Assembly (NCBI GenBank): GCA_004835665.1
Contig: RBKR01000027.1
Location: 124,001 to 188,000, forward strand
Length of the DNA: 64,000 nt
DNA from: Phoma sp. XZ068
Taxonomy: Eukaryota > Ascomycota > Dothideomycetes > Pleosporales > Didymellaceae
Reading direction: 5' to 3'
The translations under genes were made by a program, and so were the position numbers. The notes beneath the pieces are model-generated. The model was given only the letters and a program-made list of their open reading frames with translations. It was not told where the DNA came from and made no database searches. Every line of letters starts with the position of its first letter. Positions within the stretch are counted from its first letter, which is position 1. This document shows positions 10,501 through 21,769 of the stretch, in pieces.

Positions 10501-13500
10501 ATCTGAAGTTTGGAGAGGGAACGACATCACCAAGAGCAGGTGCATTAGGCGCTCTCCAGATCGACCCTCCGTTGACACCGCCCCCGGCGAATAACGACCT
10601 GGTGTGTCCTGGCGACAACGGCAAGACGTACACATCTGGTGGCAAGACATACGAAATCACATGCGACACAGACCGTGATGGAGTCACGGTGGGCCCCGAT
10701 GCAGTCGATAGCTTGAATGCCTGTATCGATCTCTGCGCAGCAACCCCAGAGTGTGTGTGGTCGACATACTACGCGTCTACTGGTCTCTGCTATCTGAAGA
10801 CAGGCGACGGCACAACTTCGCCAACCACCGGTGCATCAGGCGCTATCCAGGTCGACCCTCCACTGACACCACCACCGGCGAATAACGACCTGGTGTGTCC
10901 TGGCGACAACGGCAAGACGTACACATCTGGTGGCAAGACATACGAAATCACTTGCGACACAGACCGCGATGGAGTCACGCTGGGTCCCTTCTCGGCGACT
11001 GACCTGAATACCTGCATCGACTATTGTGCAGCAACCCCAGAGTGCGTGTGGTCGACATACTACGCGTCCACTGGTCTCTGCTATTTGAAGACGGGCGACG
11101 GCACGACTTCACCAACCACCGGTGCATCAGGCGCTATCCAGGTTGACCCTCCGCTGACACCACCACCAACAAATAACGACCTGGTGTGTCCCGACGACAA
11201 CGGCAAGACGTATACATCTGGTGGCAAGACATACGAAATCACATGCGACACAGACCGTGATGGAGTCACGCTGGGCCCCGATGCAGTCGATAGCTTGAAT
11301 GCCTGTATCGATCTGTGCGCAGCAACCCCAGAGTGCGTGTGGTCGACGTACTACGCGTCTACTGGTCTCTGCTACCTGAAGACGGGCGACGGCACGACTT
11401 CGCCAACCACCGGTGCATCGGGCGCTATCCAGGTCGACCCTCCGCTGACACCACCACCGGCGAATAACGACCTGGTGTGTCCTGGCGACAACGGCAAGAC
11501 GTACACATCGGGTGGCAAGACGTACGAAATCACGTGCGACACAGACCGCGATGGAGTCACGCTGGGCCCCGATGCAGTCGATAGCTTGAACGCCTGTATC
11601 GATCTCTGCGCAGCGACCCCAGAGTGTGTGTGGTCGACATACTACGCATCTACTGGTCTCTGCTACCTGAAGACGGGCGACGGCACGACTTCGCCAACCA
11701 CCGGTGCATCAGGCGCTATCCAGGTTGACCCTCCACTGACACCACCACCGGCGAATAACGACCTGGTGTGTCCTGGCGACAACGGCAAGACGTACACATC
11801 GGGTGGCAAGACGTACGAAATCACTTGCGACACAGACCGCGATGGAGTCACGGTGGGCCCCGATGCAGTCGATAGCTTGAATGCCTGTATCGATCTGTGC
11901 GCAGCAACCCCAGAGTGCGTGTGGTCGACGTACTACGCGTCTACTGGTCTCTGCTACCTGAAGACGGGCGACGGCACGACTTCGCCAACCACCGGTGCAT
12001 CAGGCGCTATCCAGGTCGACCCTCCGCTGACACCACCACCGGCGAATAACGACCTGGTGTGTCCTGGCGACAACGGCAAGACGTATACATCTGGTGGCAA
12101 GACATATGAAATCACGTGTGACACAGACCGCGATGGAGTCACGCTAGGCCCCTTCTCAGCGACTGACCTGAATACCTGTATCGACTATTGTGCAGCAACC
12201 CCAGAGTGTGTGTGGTCGACATACTACGCGTCCACTGGTCTCTGCTATCTGAAGACGGGCGACGGCACGACTTCGCCAACCACCGGTGCATCAGGCGCTA
12301 TCCAGGTTGACCCTCCACTGACACCACCACCGGCGAATAACGACCTGGTGTGTCCTGGCGACAACGGCAAGACGTACACATCTGGTGGCAAGACATACGA
12401 AATCACATGCGACACAGACCGTGATGGAGTCACGCTGGGCCCCGATGCAGTCGATAGCTTGAACGCCTGTATCGATCTCTGCGCAGCGACCCCAGAGTGT
12501 GTGTGGTCGACATACTACGCGTCTACTGGTCTCTGCTATCTGAAGACAGGCGACGGCACAACTTCGCCAACCACCGGTGCATCGGGCGCTATCCAGGTCG
12601 ACCCTCCGCTGACACCACCACCGGCGAATAACGACCTGGTGTGTCCTGGCGACAACGGCAAGACGTATACATCCGGCAGCAAGACGTATCGGGTTACGTG
12701 CGACACAGACCGTGATGGAGTCACGCTGGGCCCCGATGCAGTCGATAGCTTGAACGCCTGTATCGATCTCTGCGCAGCAACCCCAGAGTGTGTGTGGTCG
12801 ACATACTACGCGTCTACTGGTCTCTGCTATCTGAAGACAGGCGACGGCACAACTTCGCCTACCACCGGTGCATCAGGCGCTATCCAGGTTGACCCTCCGC
12901 TGACACCACCACCAACAAATAACGACCTGGTGTGTCCCGACGACAACGGCAAGACGTATACATCTGGTGGCAAGACATACGAAATCACATGCGACACAGA
13001 CCGCGATGGAGTCACGCTGGGCCCCGATGCAGTCGATAGCTTGAACGCCTGTATCGATCTCTGCGCAGCGACCCCAGAGTGTGTGTGGTCGACATACTAC
13101 GCGTCTACTGGTCTCTGCTATCTGAAGACAGGCGACGGCACAACTTCGCCAACCACCGGTGCATCGGGCGCTATCCAGGTCGACCCTCCGCTGACACCAC
13201 CACCGGCGAATAACGACCTGGTGTGTCCTGGCGACAATGGCAAGACGTACACATCTGGTGGCAAGACATATGAAATCACTTGCGACACTGACCGCGATGG
13301 AGTCACGCTGGGTCCCTTCTCGGCGACTGACCTGAATACCTGCATCGACTATTGTGCAGCAACCCCAGAGTGTGTGTGGTCGACATACTACGCGTCCACT
13401 GGTCTCTGCTATCTGAAGACGGGCGACGGCACGACTTCACCAACCACCGGTGCATCAGGCGCTATCCAGGTTGACCCTCCGCTGACACCACCACCGGCGA

Positions 13501-14681
13501 ATAACGACCTGGTGTGTCCTGGCGACAACGGCAAGACGTACACATCTGGTGGCAAGACATACGAAATCACATGCGACACAGACCGTGATGGAGTCACGGT
13601 GGGCCCCGATGCAGTCGATAGCTTGAACGCCTGTATCGATCTCTGCGCAGCGACCCCAGAGTGTGTGTGGTCGACATACTACGCGTCTACTGGTCTCTGC
13701 TATCTGAAGACAGGTGACGGCACGACTTCACCAACCACCGGTGCATCAGGCGCTATCCAGGTCGACCCTCCGCTGACACCACCACCGGCGAATAACGACC
13801 TGGTGTGTCCTGGCGACAACGGCAAGACGTACACATCTGGTGGCAAGACATACGAAATCACATGCGACACAGACCGTGATGGAGTCACGCTGGGCCCCGA
13901 TGCAGTCGATAGCTTGAATGCCTGTATCGATCTGTGCGCAGCAACCCCAGAGTGCGTGTGGTCGACGTACTACGCGTCTACTGGTCTCTGCTATCTGAAG
14001 ACAGGCGAAGGCACGACTTCGCCAACCACCGGTGCATCGGGCGCTATCCAGGTTGACCCTCCACTGACACCGCCACCGGCGAATAACGACCTGGTGTGTC
14101 CCGGCGACAACGGCAAGACGTATACATCCGGCAGCAAGACGTATCGGGTTACGTGCGACACAGACCGTGATGGAGTCACGCTGGGCCCCGATGCAGTCGA
14201 TAGCTTGAACGCCTGTATCGATCTCTGCGCAGCGACCCCAGCGTGTGTGTGGTCGACATACTACGCGTCTACTGGTCTCTGCTATCTGAAGACGGGCGAC
14301 GGCACAACTTCGCCAACCACCGGTGCATCAGGCGCTATCCAGGTCGACCCTCCACTGACACCGCCACCGGCGAATAACAACCTGGTGTGTCCTGGCGACA
14401 ACGGCAAGACGTACACATCTGGTGGCAAGACATATGAAATCACTTGCGACACAGACCGCGATGGAGTCACGCTAGGCCCCTTCTCAGCGACTGACCTGAA
14501 TACCTGCATCGACTATTGTGCAGCAACCCCAGAGTGTGTGTGGTCGACGTACTACGCGTCTACTGGTCTCTGCTATCTGAAGACAGGCGACGGCACATCC
14601 TCACCAACAACAGGTGCCTCTGGCGCGCTTCAGATTGATCCTCCTTTGGTCCCAACACCGCCAACAACTCCTGGAGAGCAG
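7526..14681 (+). CDS. Giant secreted tandem PAN/apple-like repeat protein (3' end unresolved)
   Basis: Exon 1 (7526-7651) encodes a signal peptide, with a hydrophobic core around FVLYFLLWGLSIFATAS. A 151-bp intron (7652-7802, GTAAGG donor, GCTAAC branch, TACAG acceptor, phase 0) leads to exon 2. Exon 2 begins with a short propeptide ending in a Kex2-type site (LVRRQ, Arg79-Arg80). One diverged repeat follows, then 22 units of exactly 97 residues. Each unit has six cysteines (contexts VCPGDNGKTY, TCDTD, ACIDLC, CVW, CYLK) and a proline-rich linker DPPLTPPPANNDL. The cysteine pattern and the CVWxxYY and LCYLK motifs resemble fungal PAN/apple-type domains, which bind protein or sugar. At least 2,335 residues are supported. 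A strong GTATGT donor at 14682 suggests the repeats splice into a last exon I could not identify; unspliced, the frame runs on to 15248. Wall adhesin or host-contact roles are inference. Confidence 0.85.
8274..14681 (+). repeat. Coding tandem array of 291-bp units (22 units, two classes)
   Basis: Unit boundaries fall every 291 bp without an indel. Units 1-8 (8274-10601) form class A, with KTYRVTC, DGLFNTGSATACIDLC and FAAEDYCYLK. Units 9-22 (10602 to the end) form class B, with CAATPECVWSTYYASTGLC and LKTGDG. The last unit starts at 14385 and its linker is altered before the donor site. In class B a subtype reading LGPFSATDLNTCIDYC recurs at every fourth unit. Differences within a class are mostly silent. 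Confidence 0.95.
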
Positions 14682-15510
14682 GTATGTCAATGTGTTTTTT
14701 CTTTCTCTGTGATACGAAGTGGTCTGTGCTCTGCAACTTGCTCCCGCCTCTACTTGTGCTGGAAGGTATTTGTTCTCTGCCGCCAGGTACCATATGGGCC
14801 TTACTCTGTACTCTGCCTGCGGTTGCATGAATATCAGGGCCCAAAGCTCGTGTTCTTTGGTCCTCTTAGAAATTCGCGTTTGGATAAGGTTTGTGCCCTA
14901 CGCTCGGTGCCCTACGCTCACTTTCGTCTCTCTTATCTGGCTTCCTGTCCTACTGGCACCAAGACCCGTGTCTCTTGGTTTCTGACCATTGGAGTAATTA
15001 TTACATTGCGGCTTCTACGGTCTCCTAGAATCCCGTACTTCAGGATTGCGACTACACTCTCGTCATCTTCTTTAAAGCGTAGGCCTGTGAATCCACGTAC
15101 CTACTTAATTTCCACACCACTGATCTCAATAGTTGAGGTGGATATAGTAAGTTCCAAGTCTAAATGTGATCGTAAGCTAATGCCACTATGGGACGTGATT
15201 CCTTCCGTCCATGGCATCGCTTCTGATTTTTGCTTGATGCAGATATGATCCATGATGACTGTAGATATATGTGTTTGAGCTAGGTCTATTAAAAGTAACA
15301 TGGGAGCCTTGAACCCAGTTGTTAGAACCAAACATAGAGCTGCAACATCGTTACGTTCGTACTTATGCGATCAGGGATCCCTGAGATGAATAACTAGTTG
15401 AAGGGTGATCAAGTCAATTAAGAAACGTATCTATAGCGCTATAATTGTGTGTACTCTTGTCATACGTGACCCATTAGTGGATTAACGAACAACTACGGTC
15501 ACGAAACGCG
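14682..15510. other. 3' region of the repeat-protein gene
   Basis: The frame from the repeat gene stays open to 15248, but its composition changes abruptly after the GTATGT donor at 14682. The region may hold a final intron and one or more short last exons, which I could not resolve. No other gene is seen. Confidence 0.35.
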
Positions 15511-16070
15511 CAGGGTGGACCCTATGGTAACGTGCTCTACGCTGCTGTGGCAGAGGGCCACGAAGATATGGTCAAGGTGCTACTTGCCGAAGGCGCTCAT
15601 ATCAAGGGGTTGATGCACAGCTGAAAATCGTCATACACCACGATTTTAATAACGCAGGGTGGAACCTTTCACTCGTGAGTCTACTACTGGATCGCGGTGC
15701 TCCGCCGAACACCCTTGATGTTGACAACATTGACGTTAATGCACTATAGCTTCAAATTCGGATACAAATCTGTAGCTGAAATACTCCTTGCTAGGGAACT
15801 TTTCGTCAACGCCGGAGTTCATCAGAAACCATGGTATCTCACGACCATTGGGCGGCATACCTTCTATGAGGAATTCCCTTCAGAGCCGCTTCTTCAACCT
15901 GGGAGTCGTCGACCAGCTGGTCTTACTCCGTTGCACTTCGGAGCTCTGACAGGTAATCCCATGACTGAGGTTGTTCTTCAGCAGGCAGCTGGTCCGAATG
16001 CAGTTTCCGACCATGGCGAGACATCTCTTCATCCGACACTGTCAACATCCAGGTTCCGTTCGGCGTAGGC
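15511..16070 (+). pseudogene. Decayed ankyrin-repeat gene
   Basis: Three ankyrin-type segments are visible in different frames. The first, from 15511, reads QGGPYGNVLYAAVAEGHE and continues DMVKVLLAEGAHIK. The second, near 15650, reads AGWNLSLVSLLLDRGAPPNT. The third, at about 15915-16050, reads GLTPLHFGALTGNP then GPNAVSDHGETSLHPTL. The QGGxYGNxLxAA pattern is characteristic of the C-terminal ankyrin arrays of fungal NACHT/NLR-like proteins. Stops and frame changes separate the segments, so this is a remnant. No NACHT or effector domain is visible nearby. Confidence 0.6.
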
Positions 16071-17100
16071 TCGGAGTGCGCTTGCGTGCACACCATCCAG
16101 CCAATGGGAGCAGTCTGTGTTACCATGTAATGGATTGCGAGACGGCAGAAAGTGTTGCGACGTCCGAGAAATCGACGGTGGTCCCTCTCAACTTGCGGTC
16201 AATATGCACTGTTGCTCTTCACACAATCCAGCCGCATTCTCAGAAGTGCACCAAGAAAGTTACATTTATCCGTGTACCTATGTATATGTACGCAGCTACC
16301 GAAGTAGGAAAGTGGAAACTGTGGGGGTTTAGTGTCTCACTCGGGGATTGGACAGATTTGTTTTCTTTGGATTTGACAGCCTGTCAATGGCAGAACGAAG
16401 GCTACTTATGTACCGAGCTTGGACACGCGAGAGTAAGGAGTAGCACGATTTTAATGTGGACAAAGTTAATGATACGGACTTTGCTATTTACGAACAGTTC
16501 AGAGGCAACTAGTATTGATCTTTCGGCGAATCTCGACAAAGGAAGAGGAACACGGATTTAGGCCACGCAAGACGGGCTGCTGCAGAAAGACTTGAATGGC
16601 CGTTATTGCAGCTAAAGTCTATCTGCTTTTTAGCTCGGAGCAACAGCACCGAACTTGCATACCAAATCCTGGCCAGCTATAGATCACGAGATTGTCAGCA
16701 CTGATACATCTACTTTAGGCTGATGGCGGCTGGACTGTACGTCTTCGAACGCTGTTCACGGCAGTCTCATGGGTCTTATTGGCCATATTTGTACGAGCTG
16801 CATACTTACTGCACAAGGAGCTGAAACCTTGCACTCGCTTGAGCAGATACGGGAATAGAGCCCTGCCGAGGGAAAAACAGGCTTGTCGCACTGCATAACC
16901 GAGCACCTTTGAGGGGTTGATAACTCGCCGCCTAAAACCTCGCCCTGATCATACATCCAAGCCACAAAGACTTCTAAAAGAGTTTTCTATCGAGGGGATT
17001 TCAAAGTAGACTGAAGCAGTCAGCTCTGGATCGTTCCCCAAATCGTCTGTTATTCTTCTTCTCATACAAAATCCTACGACCAATTGATCAGGTCATCACG
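16071..17100. other. Region between ankyrin relic and FAD oxidase
   Basis: The plus-strand frame that ends the ankyrin relic runs on to 16561 in shifted phase without a domain I recognise, and may be more of the same decayed gene. The last 100 bp before 17101 are the 5' flank of the oxidase gene. Nothing else is supported. Confidence 0.35.
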
Positions 17101-18789
17101 ATGAAAGTGGCAATAGTTATCCTTACATTTGTTGTACGCGCTTTTTCGCAAAGCTTTGAGCCAGCAGGTTTAAACGTCACTGAAGCACTGTTGGAAAATG
17201 GTGTGGATATAGCCGCACTGCCCGATCTTTCAGATCTTGCTGAACGGTCAGCACTCAATGTCTGCTCGGCGGCTGTAAGTTTCCTAGAAGAACCCCCGTC
17301 TTGTTGCTGAGCCCTTCTTCAGTGCAACTCGCTCAAAGCCATTTTCGGACCCAACGCAGTCACTGAAGGAATCCCCGGACATGCAAATATCAGCAGCGCT
17401 TACTGGTCAGCACAGCAGGAAGTGATAAATCCACACTGCATATTCTATCCTGAGAAATCTCAAGATATTTCAACACTAGTTTTACTATCACGGCTGACGC
17501 AATGTCCCTTCGCTGCCAAGAGCGGGGGTCATGCAGCCTTTGCAGGAGCTTCGAACATTGAAGGTGGCATCACTGTGACCTTCCAGAAGATGAAGGGCCT
17601 GAAGCTTTCTGCAGACAAAAAGACTGCAGATATCCAGCCAGGTAACGTTTGGCATGATGTGTATAGCAGGCTAGAGATGGATGATCTTGGTGTTGTAGGA
17701 GGCCGTGTATGTGTATAGGGAAATTGCATTGATACAGACCAAATGCTAAGATCCTCTCAGGTAGCTCCCATCGGTGTGGGAGGTCTCACAACCGGCGGAG
17801 GAATATCCTTCTTTGCAAACGAATTTGGCTGGGCATGCGACAACGTTGAGGCTTTCCAAGTAGTGACAGCATCTGGTCGGATCGTTACAGCAACTTCAAC
17901 AACATACCCGGATCTCTTCTGGGCCCTTCGCGGCGGCGGAAACAACTTCGGCCTCGTATCCAAATTCAAGCTCAGAACTCTCCCCTTGGGCAAAATGTGG
18001 GGCGGTAGCCGCGTCTTGCTCGAGCCCCAATTCCCTGCCGCAATCGATGCGTTTGTCAACCTAGGCGAGAATTCTGGTGAAGACCGCAAAGCCGCTCAAA
18101 TCCTATCCTTCGTGGTCCAGGGCAGGATGAAGTTGGCATCCGCGGAACTCGAATATGTCGAGCCCAATGCCAACGCTTCTATCTTCAGTGAATGGAACGC
18201 CATCGTCCCCGCCGTGGATAACATCGGGATCCACACGCTCTCCGAGCTCACAGAGATGATATCTGCTGTCAACCCATACGGTCGGAGACAGAGTTACTGG
18301 ACGCGTACCTTCAAGCTCGATAAGGATTTGGTGAAGTTTATTCTTGACATCTTCTTTGAGGAAGCCGATAAAGTCGCTGCCGTACCAAACCTCTTGAACC
18401 CGGTGTCACTACAGGTCATTACCATCCCACAGCTGCAGAAGATGCAGCAAAATGGTGGCAATGCGCTTGGCCTAGACCCTACTCAAGGGCCGTTACTGTT
18501 GATCAATACGTCGCCGATGTGGACGGATGCTAAGGACGATGATAGGGTCAATAAATTCGCCAATACTTTTTTCGAGCGAGCGGTCGCCGAGGCAAATAAG
18601 AGAGGACTGGCGATTGAGTACATTTACATGAACTATGCGAGCAAGTATCAGGATGTCATTGCGAGTTACGGGGAGGCGAATAAAGCAAGATTGCAGAGTA
18701 TTGCGAAGAAGTACGATCCGAAGGAGGTTTTTCAGAAACTACAGCCGGGGTACTTCAAGTTGAACGGCGCGCCGGCAACACTACCATGA
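17101..18789 (+). CDS. Secreted FAD-linked oxidoreductase (PCMH/berberine-bridge type)
   Basis: Three exons (17101-17274, 17323-17706, 17761-18789) encode 528 residues, the normal size for the family. Introns are 48 and 54 bp with GTAAGT/CAG and GTATGT/CAG ends. A signal peptide (MKVAIVILTFVVRAFSQ) precedes a PCMH FAD-binding domain with KSGGHAAFAG, whose His128 corresponds to the usual covalent 8-alpha flavin attachment residue. The conserved APIGVGGLTTGGGISFF stretch crosses the second junction. The C-terminal BBE-type segment ends FQKLQPGYFKL. The second cysteinyl flavin link of bicovalent members is not evident. Such enzymes oxidise sugars, alcohols or secondary metabolites with O2. The substrate cannot be told from sequence, and no biosynthetic cluster surrounds it. 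Confidence 0.9.
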
Positions 18790-19354
18790 GTAAGAACGAT
18801 ACCGACACGACGCTCAATGAAAGACACATCGAATAACTGCCTCTCACCTCACAACAGAAGCTAGTTCACTAGCATCCCCGGTAACTCCTTCATCGTACTC
18901 CCCTTCAGCTCCAGACATTTTATGTATCTTCTCATCCTAGCGATAGATCAGAAGAAGATATGAACAAAGTGCCGTAGTCCTTACTTCATAAGATTCCCAG
19001 TTTCCTTCTCAACAGCAAACAAACGTTGGCTGAGCGAACATGCTTTGCTCCTGACCTCTGATAGCCGGTGCTTGAGTACACTTTCGGAGCTTGGCATATC
19101 TGTATGAAGCTCGCTCACTGAATAAAAAAATTCTATGCCGCAAGCTGCGGGGACAAAGGAAGCGGTGAAGGCAGGCTTGGCAACGAGTTGACAGCTACAA
19201 ACGCGAGCCACGCTAAATCTCCTACCTTCCTACCTTCTTACCTTGCTCTTCCCTCACCCATGTAACTCAATGGATCTTCACTGCACCTTCGAGGCTGTTG
19301 AGATCTTGCCATAGAGCGACGACAAGAAAATACCAGCCAATCTCTACAGTCAAC
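18790..19354. other. Intergenic region between FAD oxidase and BTB-like gene
   Basis: No convincing gene. It should contain the oxidase terminator and the promoter of the gene at 19355. A CT-rich stretch (19216-19260) precedes that start, as is common in fungal promoters. Confidence 0.4.
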
Positions 19355-20542
19355 ATGCTTCTAGCTCCTTCACCGTCACTCGCGATTGCGGCTCGCAACG
19401 GCGAACAGAACGAGGAGGCAACGAACGCAACATCTTCAACAGGCGTCAAGCGCAAGCGCTACGATCCAAACTCTGAGACCATCACGATTGACCCACACTA
19501 CGACCTGGTCCTCATCGTTGGTACGCCAGAACACAAAGATGGCCAGAAGGCATTCCGCGTTAATAAGGGCTCCATACGACATGTGAGCGATATCTGGTCA
19601 AAGATGCTGACTGGTAATTGGGTCGAGAGCAGGATGGACGAGGTTGATTTCCCATTCGACTCGTGGAAGCCAAGCCTCATCGTTCTTAACATCGCACATT
19701 TCCAGGTTGCCGCACTGCCTGAGACCATGGATCCCGAAGGCCTGCAAGAACTGGCAGTATTGACGGATAAGTACAACCTGGTGAAGGCTGTACGTATGGG
19801 GCTCGACCTCAAGAAGTGGCTGTACAGTCACGAACGGATGTGGGCAAAGTGGCCTTCAGATGCCTCGACCCAGGACTTTGCATACATGACCTCAGTATTC
19901 AACTACGACAGCGACCTTGCATTCATAGCAGGCAAGTTGGTTGTGGAGGTCCAAGTTGACGAGAACGATTTGTCCCTCTATTACGATTCTGACGCGGGCA
20001 AAATTAAGCTTAAGTCCAGCTTACCTGACAGCGTACTGAGTATGTGGCCATCTTCACACTCCCTAAGTGATTTTTTACAGATGATAAAAGGGTACTAACA
20101 AATTTTGTGCATAGCTAAGATCAAAGACACCCGCGATATGATTCTTCAGGGTTTATTAAATTGTTGCAGGACGGCGATCGCCAGCTGCACAATCAAGACC
20201 GCAACACCTCCCTGCGGTAAGGTCCAGTGTGCAGCTATGAAAGCTGGTATCCTGATGCTGGACCTCAGGGCTGCCAAGATCTATCCATTTCCGACTGGTC
20301 CCGAGCAGATGCACCGCAGCGTACTCGGGTACCTGGAGTCGCTCATGCACATTGGCGTAGATCACAAGGCGTGGGATCCATGTAACGGATCGACTAGGTC
20401 TTTAAGACCACACATGTCTCTTAGGTGCTCTTTCGAGAAGTTCTTCGGCGGCTTTGGTATCGTGGAACCGGTGAGAGCTGTGCTCAGACGTTGCGTCCAT
20501 GGGGATATCGACTCCGACTTAATGGAGTGGAGTAAAAACTGA
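19355..20542 (+). CDS. BTB/POZ-like domain protein (paralogue of the gene at 23047)
   Basis: Two exons (19355-20039 and 20115-20542) encode 370 residues. The 75-bp intron has a GTATGT donor, a textbook TACTAAC branch and a TAG acceptor, phase 1. The start is the ATG of MLLAPSPSLA, the first in frame. A BTB-like fold covers roughly residues 45-160: YDLVLIVGTP, KAFRVNKGSI, then the helical SLIVLNIAHFQV and LQELAVLTDKYNLVKAV. These match the pattern of fungal nuclear BTB proteins, in which the domain mediates self-association or Cul3 binding. The C-terminal half is unfamiliar. The similar intron position and order of segments in the gene at 23047 indicate an old duplication. Function is unknown. 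Confidence 0.82.
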
Positions 20543-20762
20543 CCGGTGACGCTGGGTTTGCTGGCCATCCAAGGAACATGTCCATGACGAAGATGTTTTG
20601 ATGCTTTGATCAAGCGCTCCGTGTGCTCCCTATGATCGACATACATCGAAGACCCTTATATCGGCTGCGCGAGATGTGACGACTCCAGGTGGACGCCACT
20701 GAGATTGTGCAACCCACGCTTAGAAAGATAGACATGAATCAATGAACACTTTCAATGTCTTC

Positions 20763-21376
20763 TCAGGTCTCCGCATCATCGAATGTTTCTTCCATAAGCT
20801 GCACGAATGCCGCCATAGCTTCCTTCTCCTTGTTGTTGTCCTCTCTTTCTCTGTAATCCTTCATCATCTTCATAGCATCAGCATCGCCCTGCTTCTGTGT
20901 CCACCTAGGTGGTGCATCATCGTATCGCCCCCCTCTTCCACGGCCTCTACTGCCTCGACCTCTGGAACCTCCTCTACCGCCTCTGTTGCGCCGCGGTTGA
21001 TCTTCTGGATTAGGCTCAATGGTGCAAGCGTAGACGTGCTGTAACGTAGGCAGTAATACTGGGTACGTCTTGAGGAGCTCTTGAAACTTGGGATTCGTAG
21101 CGAGGACGGAGAAGTCGGTTTTCTTCTTGAGGTAGCGTGGGATGGGCGCTGGTGGTGGTGGTTGGGGGATCTCAGGTTCGACGGCTAAGACCGGTGTTGG
21201 CGCAGTTTCGGCATGTGTGGATTTGTGCTCTCTGAAGCATGATAGTGAACAACTGACGAGAATCAGTGAAACTGAAAGTGTGGTGCAGGCGCATAATCGT
21301 ACTATGGAAGTGCACAAGTTGGGCACTTGTATTTCTTTGGCTCAGAGTTGCACACCCCGCAGAGTGCTTCTGACAT
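20763..21376 (-). CDS. zf-HIT zinc-finger protein with RGG box (Hit1-like)
   Basis: Exon 1 (21303-21376) and exon 2 (20763-21252), separated by a 50-bp intron (GTACGA donor, GTCAG acceptor), encode 187 residues. The N-terminus MSEALCGVCNSEPKKYKC, continuing PTCALPYCSLSCFREH across the junction, is a complete HIT-type zinc finger with cysteines arranged as C-x2-C, C-x2-C, YC-x3-C and a terminal His. The finger is followed by a proline-rich linker, a helical segment (NPKFQELLKTYPVLL), an RGG/RG-rich RNA-binding tract and an acidic C-terminus. zf-HIT proteins such as yeast Hit1 and human ZNHIT3 act in box C/D snoRNP assembly, which I infer here. It is transcribed away from COX11 across 393 bp. 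Confidence 0.88.
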
Positions 21377-21769
21377 TTCGGAGGAAGCTGTGCTGAAGCT
21401 ATGAGCCTCTGCTTATATGTGGTCGTGGTGTATGAGAGAATGCAAGAGTGACGGTGTTCTGGTGCAAGGGCCCTGGAGCAATAATGCTGCGCTATGTCCC
21501 AAGAGGCTAAAGCCAGCGAGCATCGAGAGCGACGTTTTTCACATGGGGTTCAAGAGGGTGTAGCACAGAACTTCGTAGTAGTTCGACTTGCAAGGTGCTA
21601 TACAAGACCGAACTAAACTGGAGTGCTGTGTCGCGTGCGGTGCAATAAAGGTACAAAAACCACCTAGGGTTTTGGTATGTGGGGGCGACACGGACGAATG
21701 ATTGGCTGAAGCTTCCGGAGAAGGATGGACATTCATCACTCCACCATCCGAGCACCTCTCACCAACACC
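21377..21769. promoter_or_regulatory. Divergent promoter of zf-HIT gene and COX11
   Basis: This 393-bp interval separates two oppositely directed start codons. An inverted CCAAT box (ATTGG, 21701-21705) lies 65 bp upstream of the COX11 ATG. The Hap2/3/5 complex, which controls respiratory genes in fungi, recognises CCAAT, so it is a plausible regulator of COX11. Binding here is inferred. Confidence 0.5.

Noticed and set aside
8092..14509. Regularly spaced minus-strand frames of 62-81 codons through the repeat array
   Set aside because: They recur every 291 bp only because the coding array repeats; they are antisense shadows of the PAN/apple-like protein.
8274..14681. CRISPR-like or satellite interpretation of the regular array
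   Set aside because: Units are 291 bp, contiguous without spacers, and encode a conserved six-cysteine protein module in one open frame within a eukaryotic genome.
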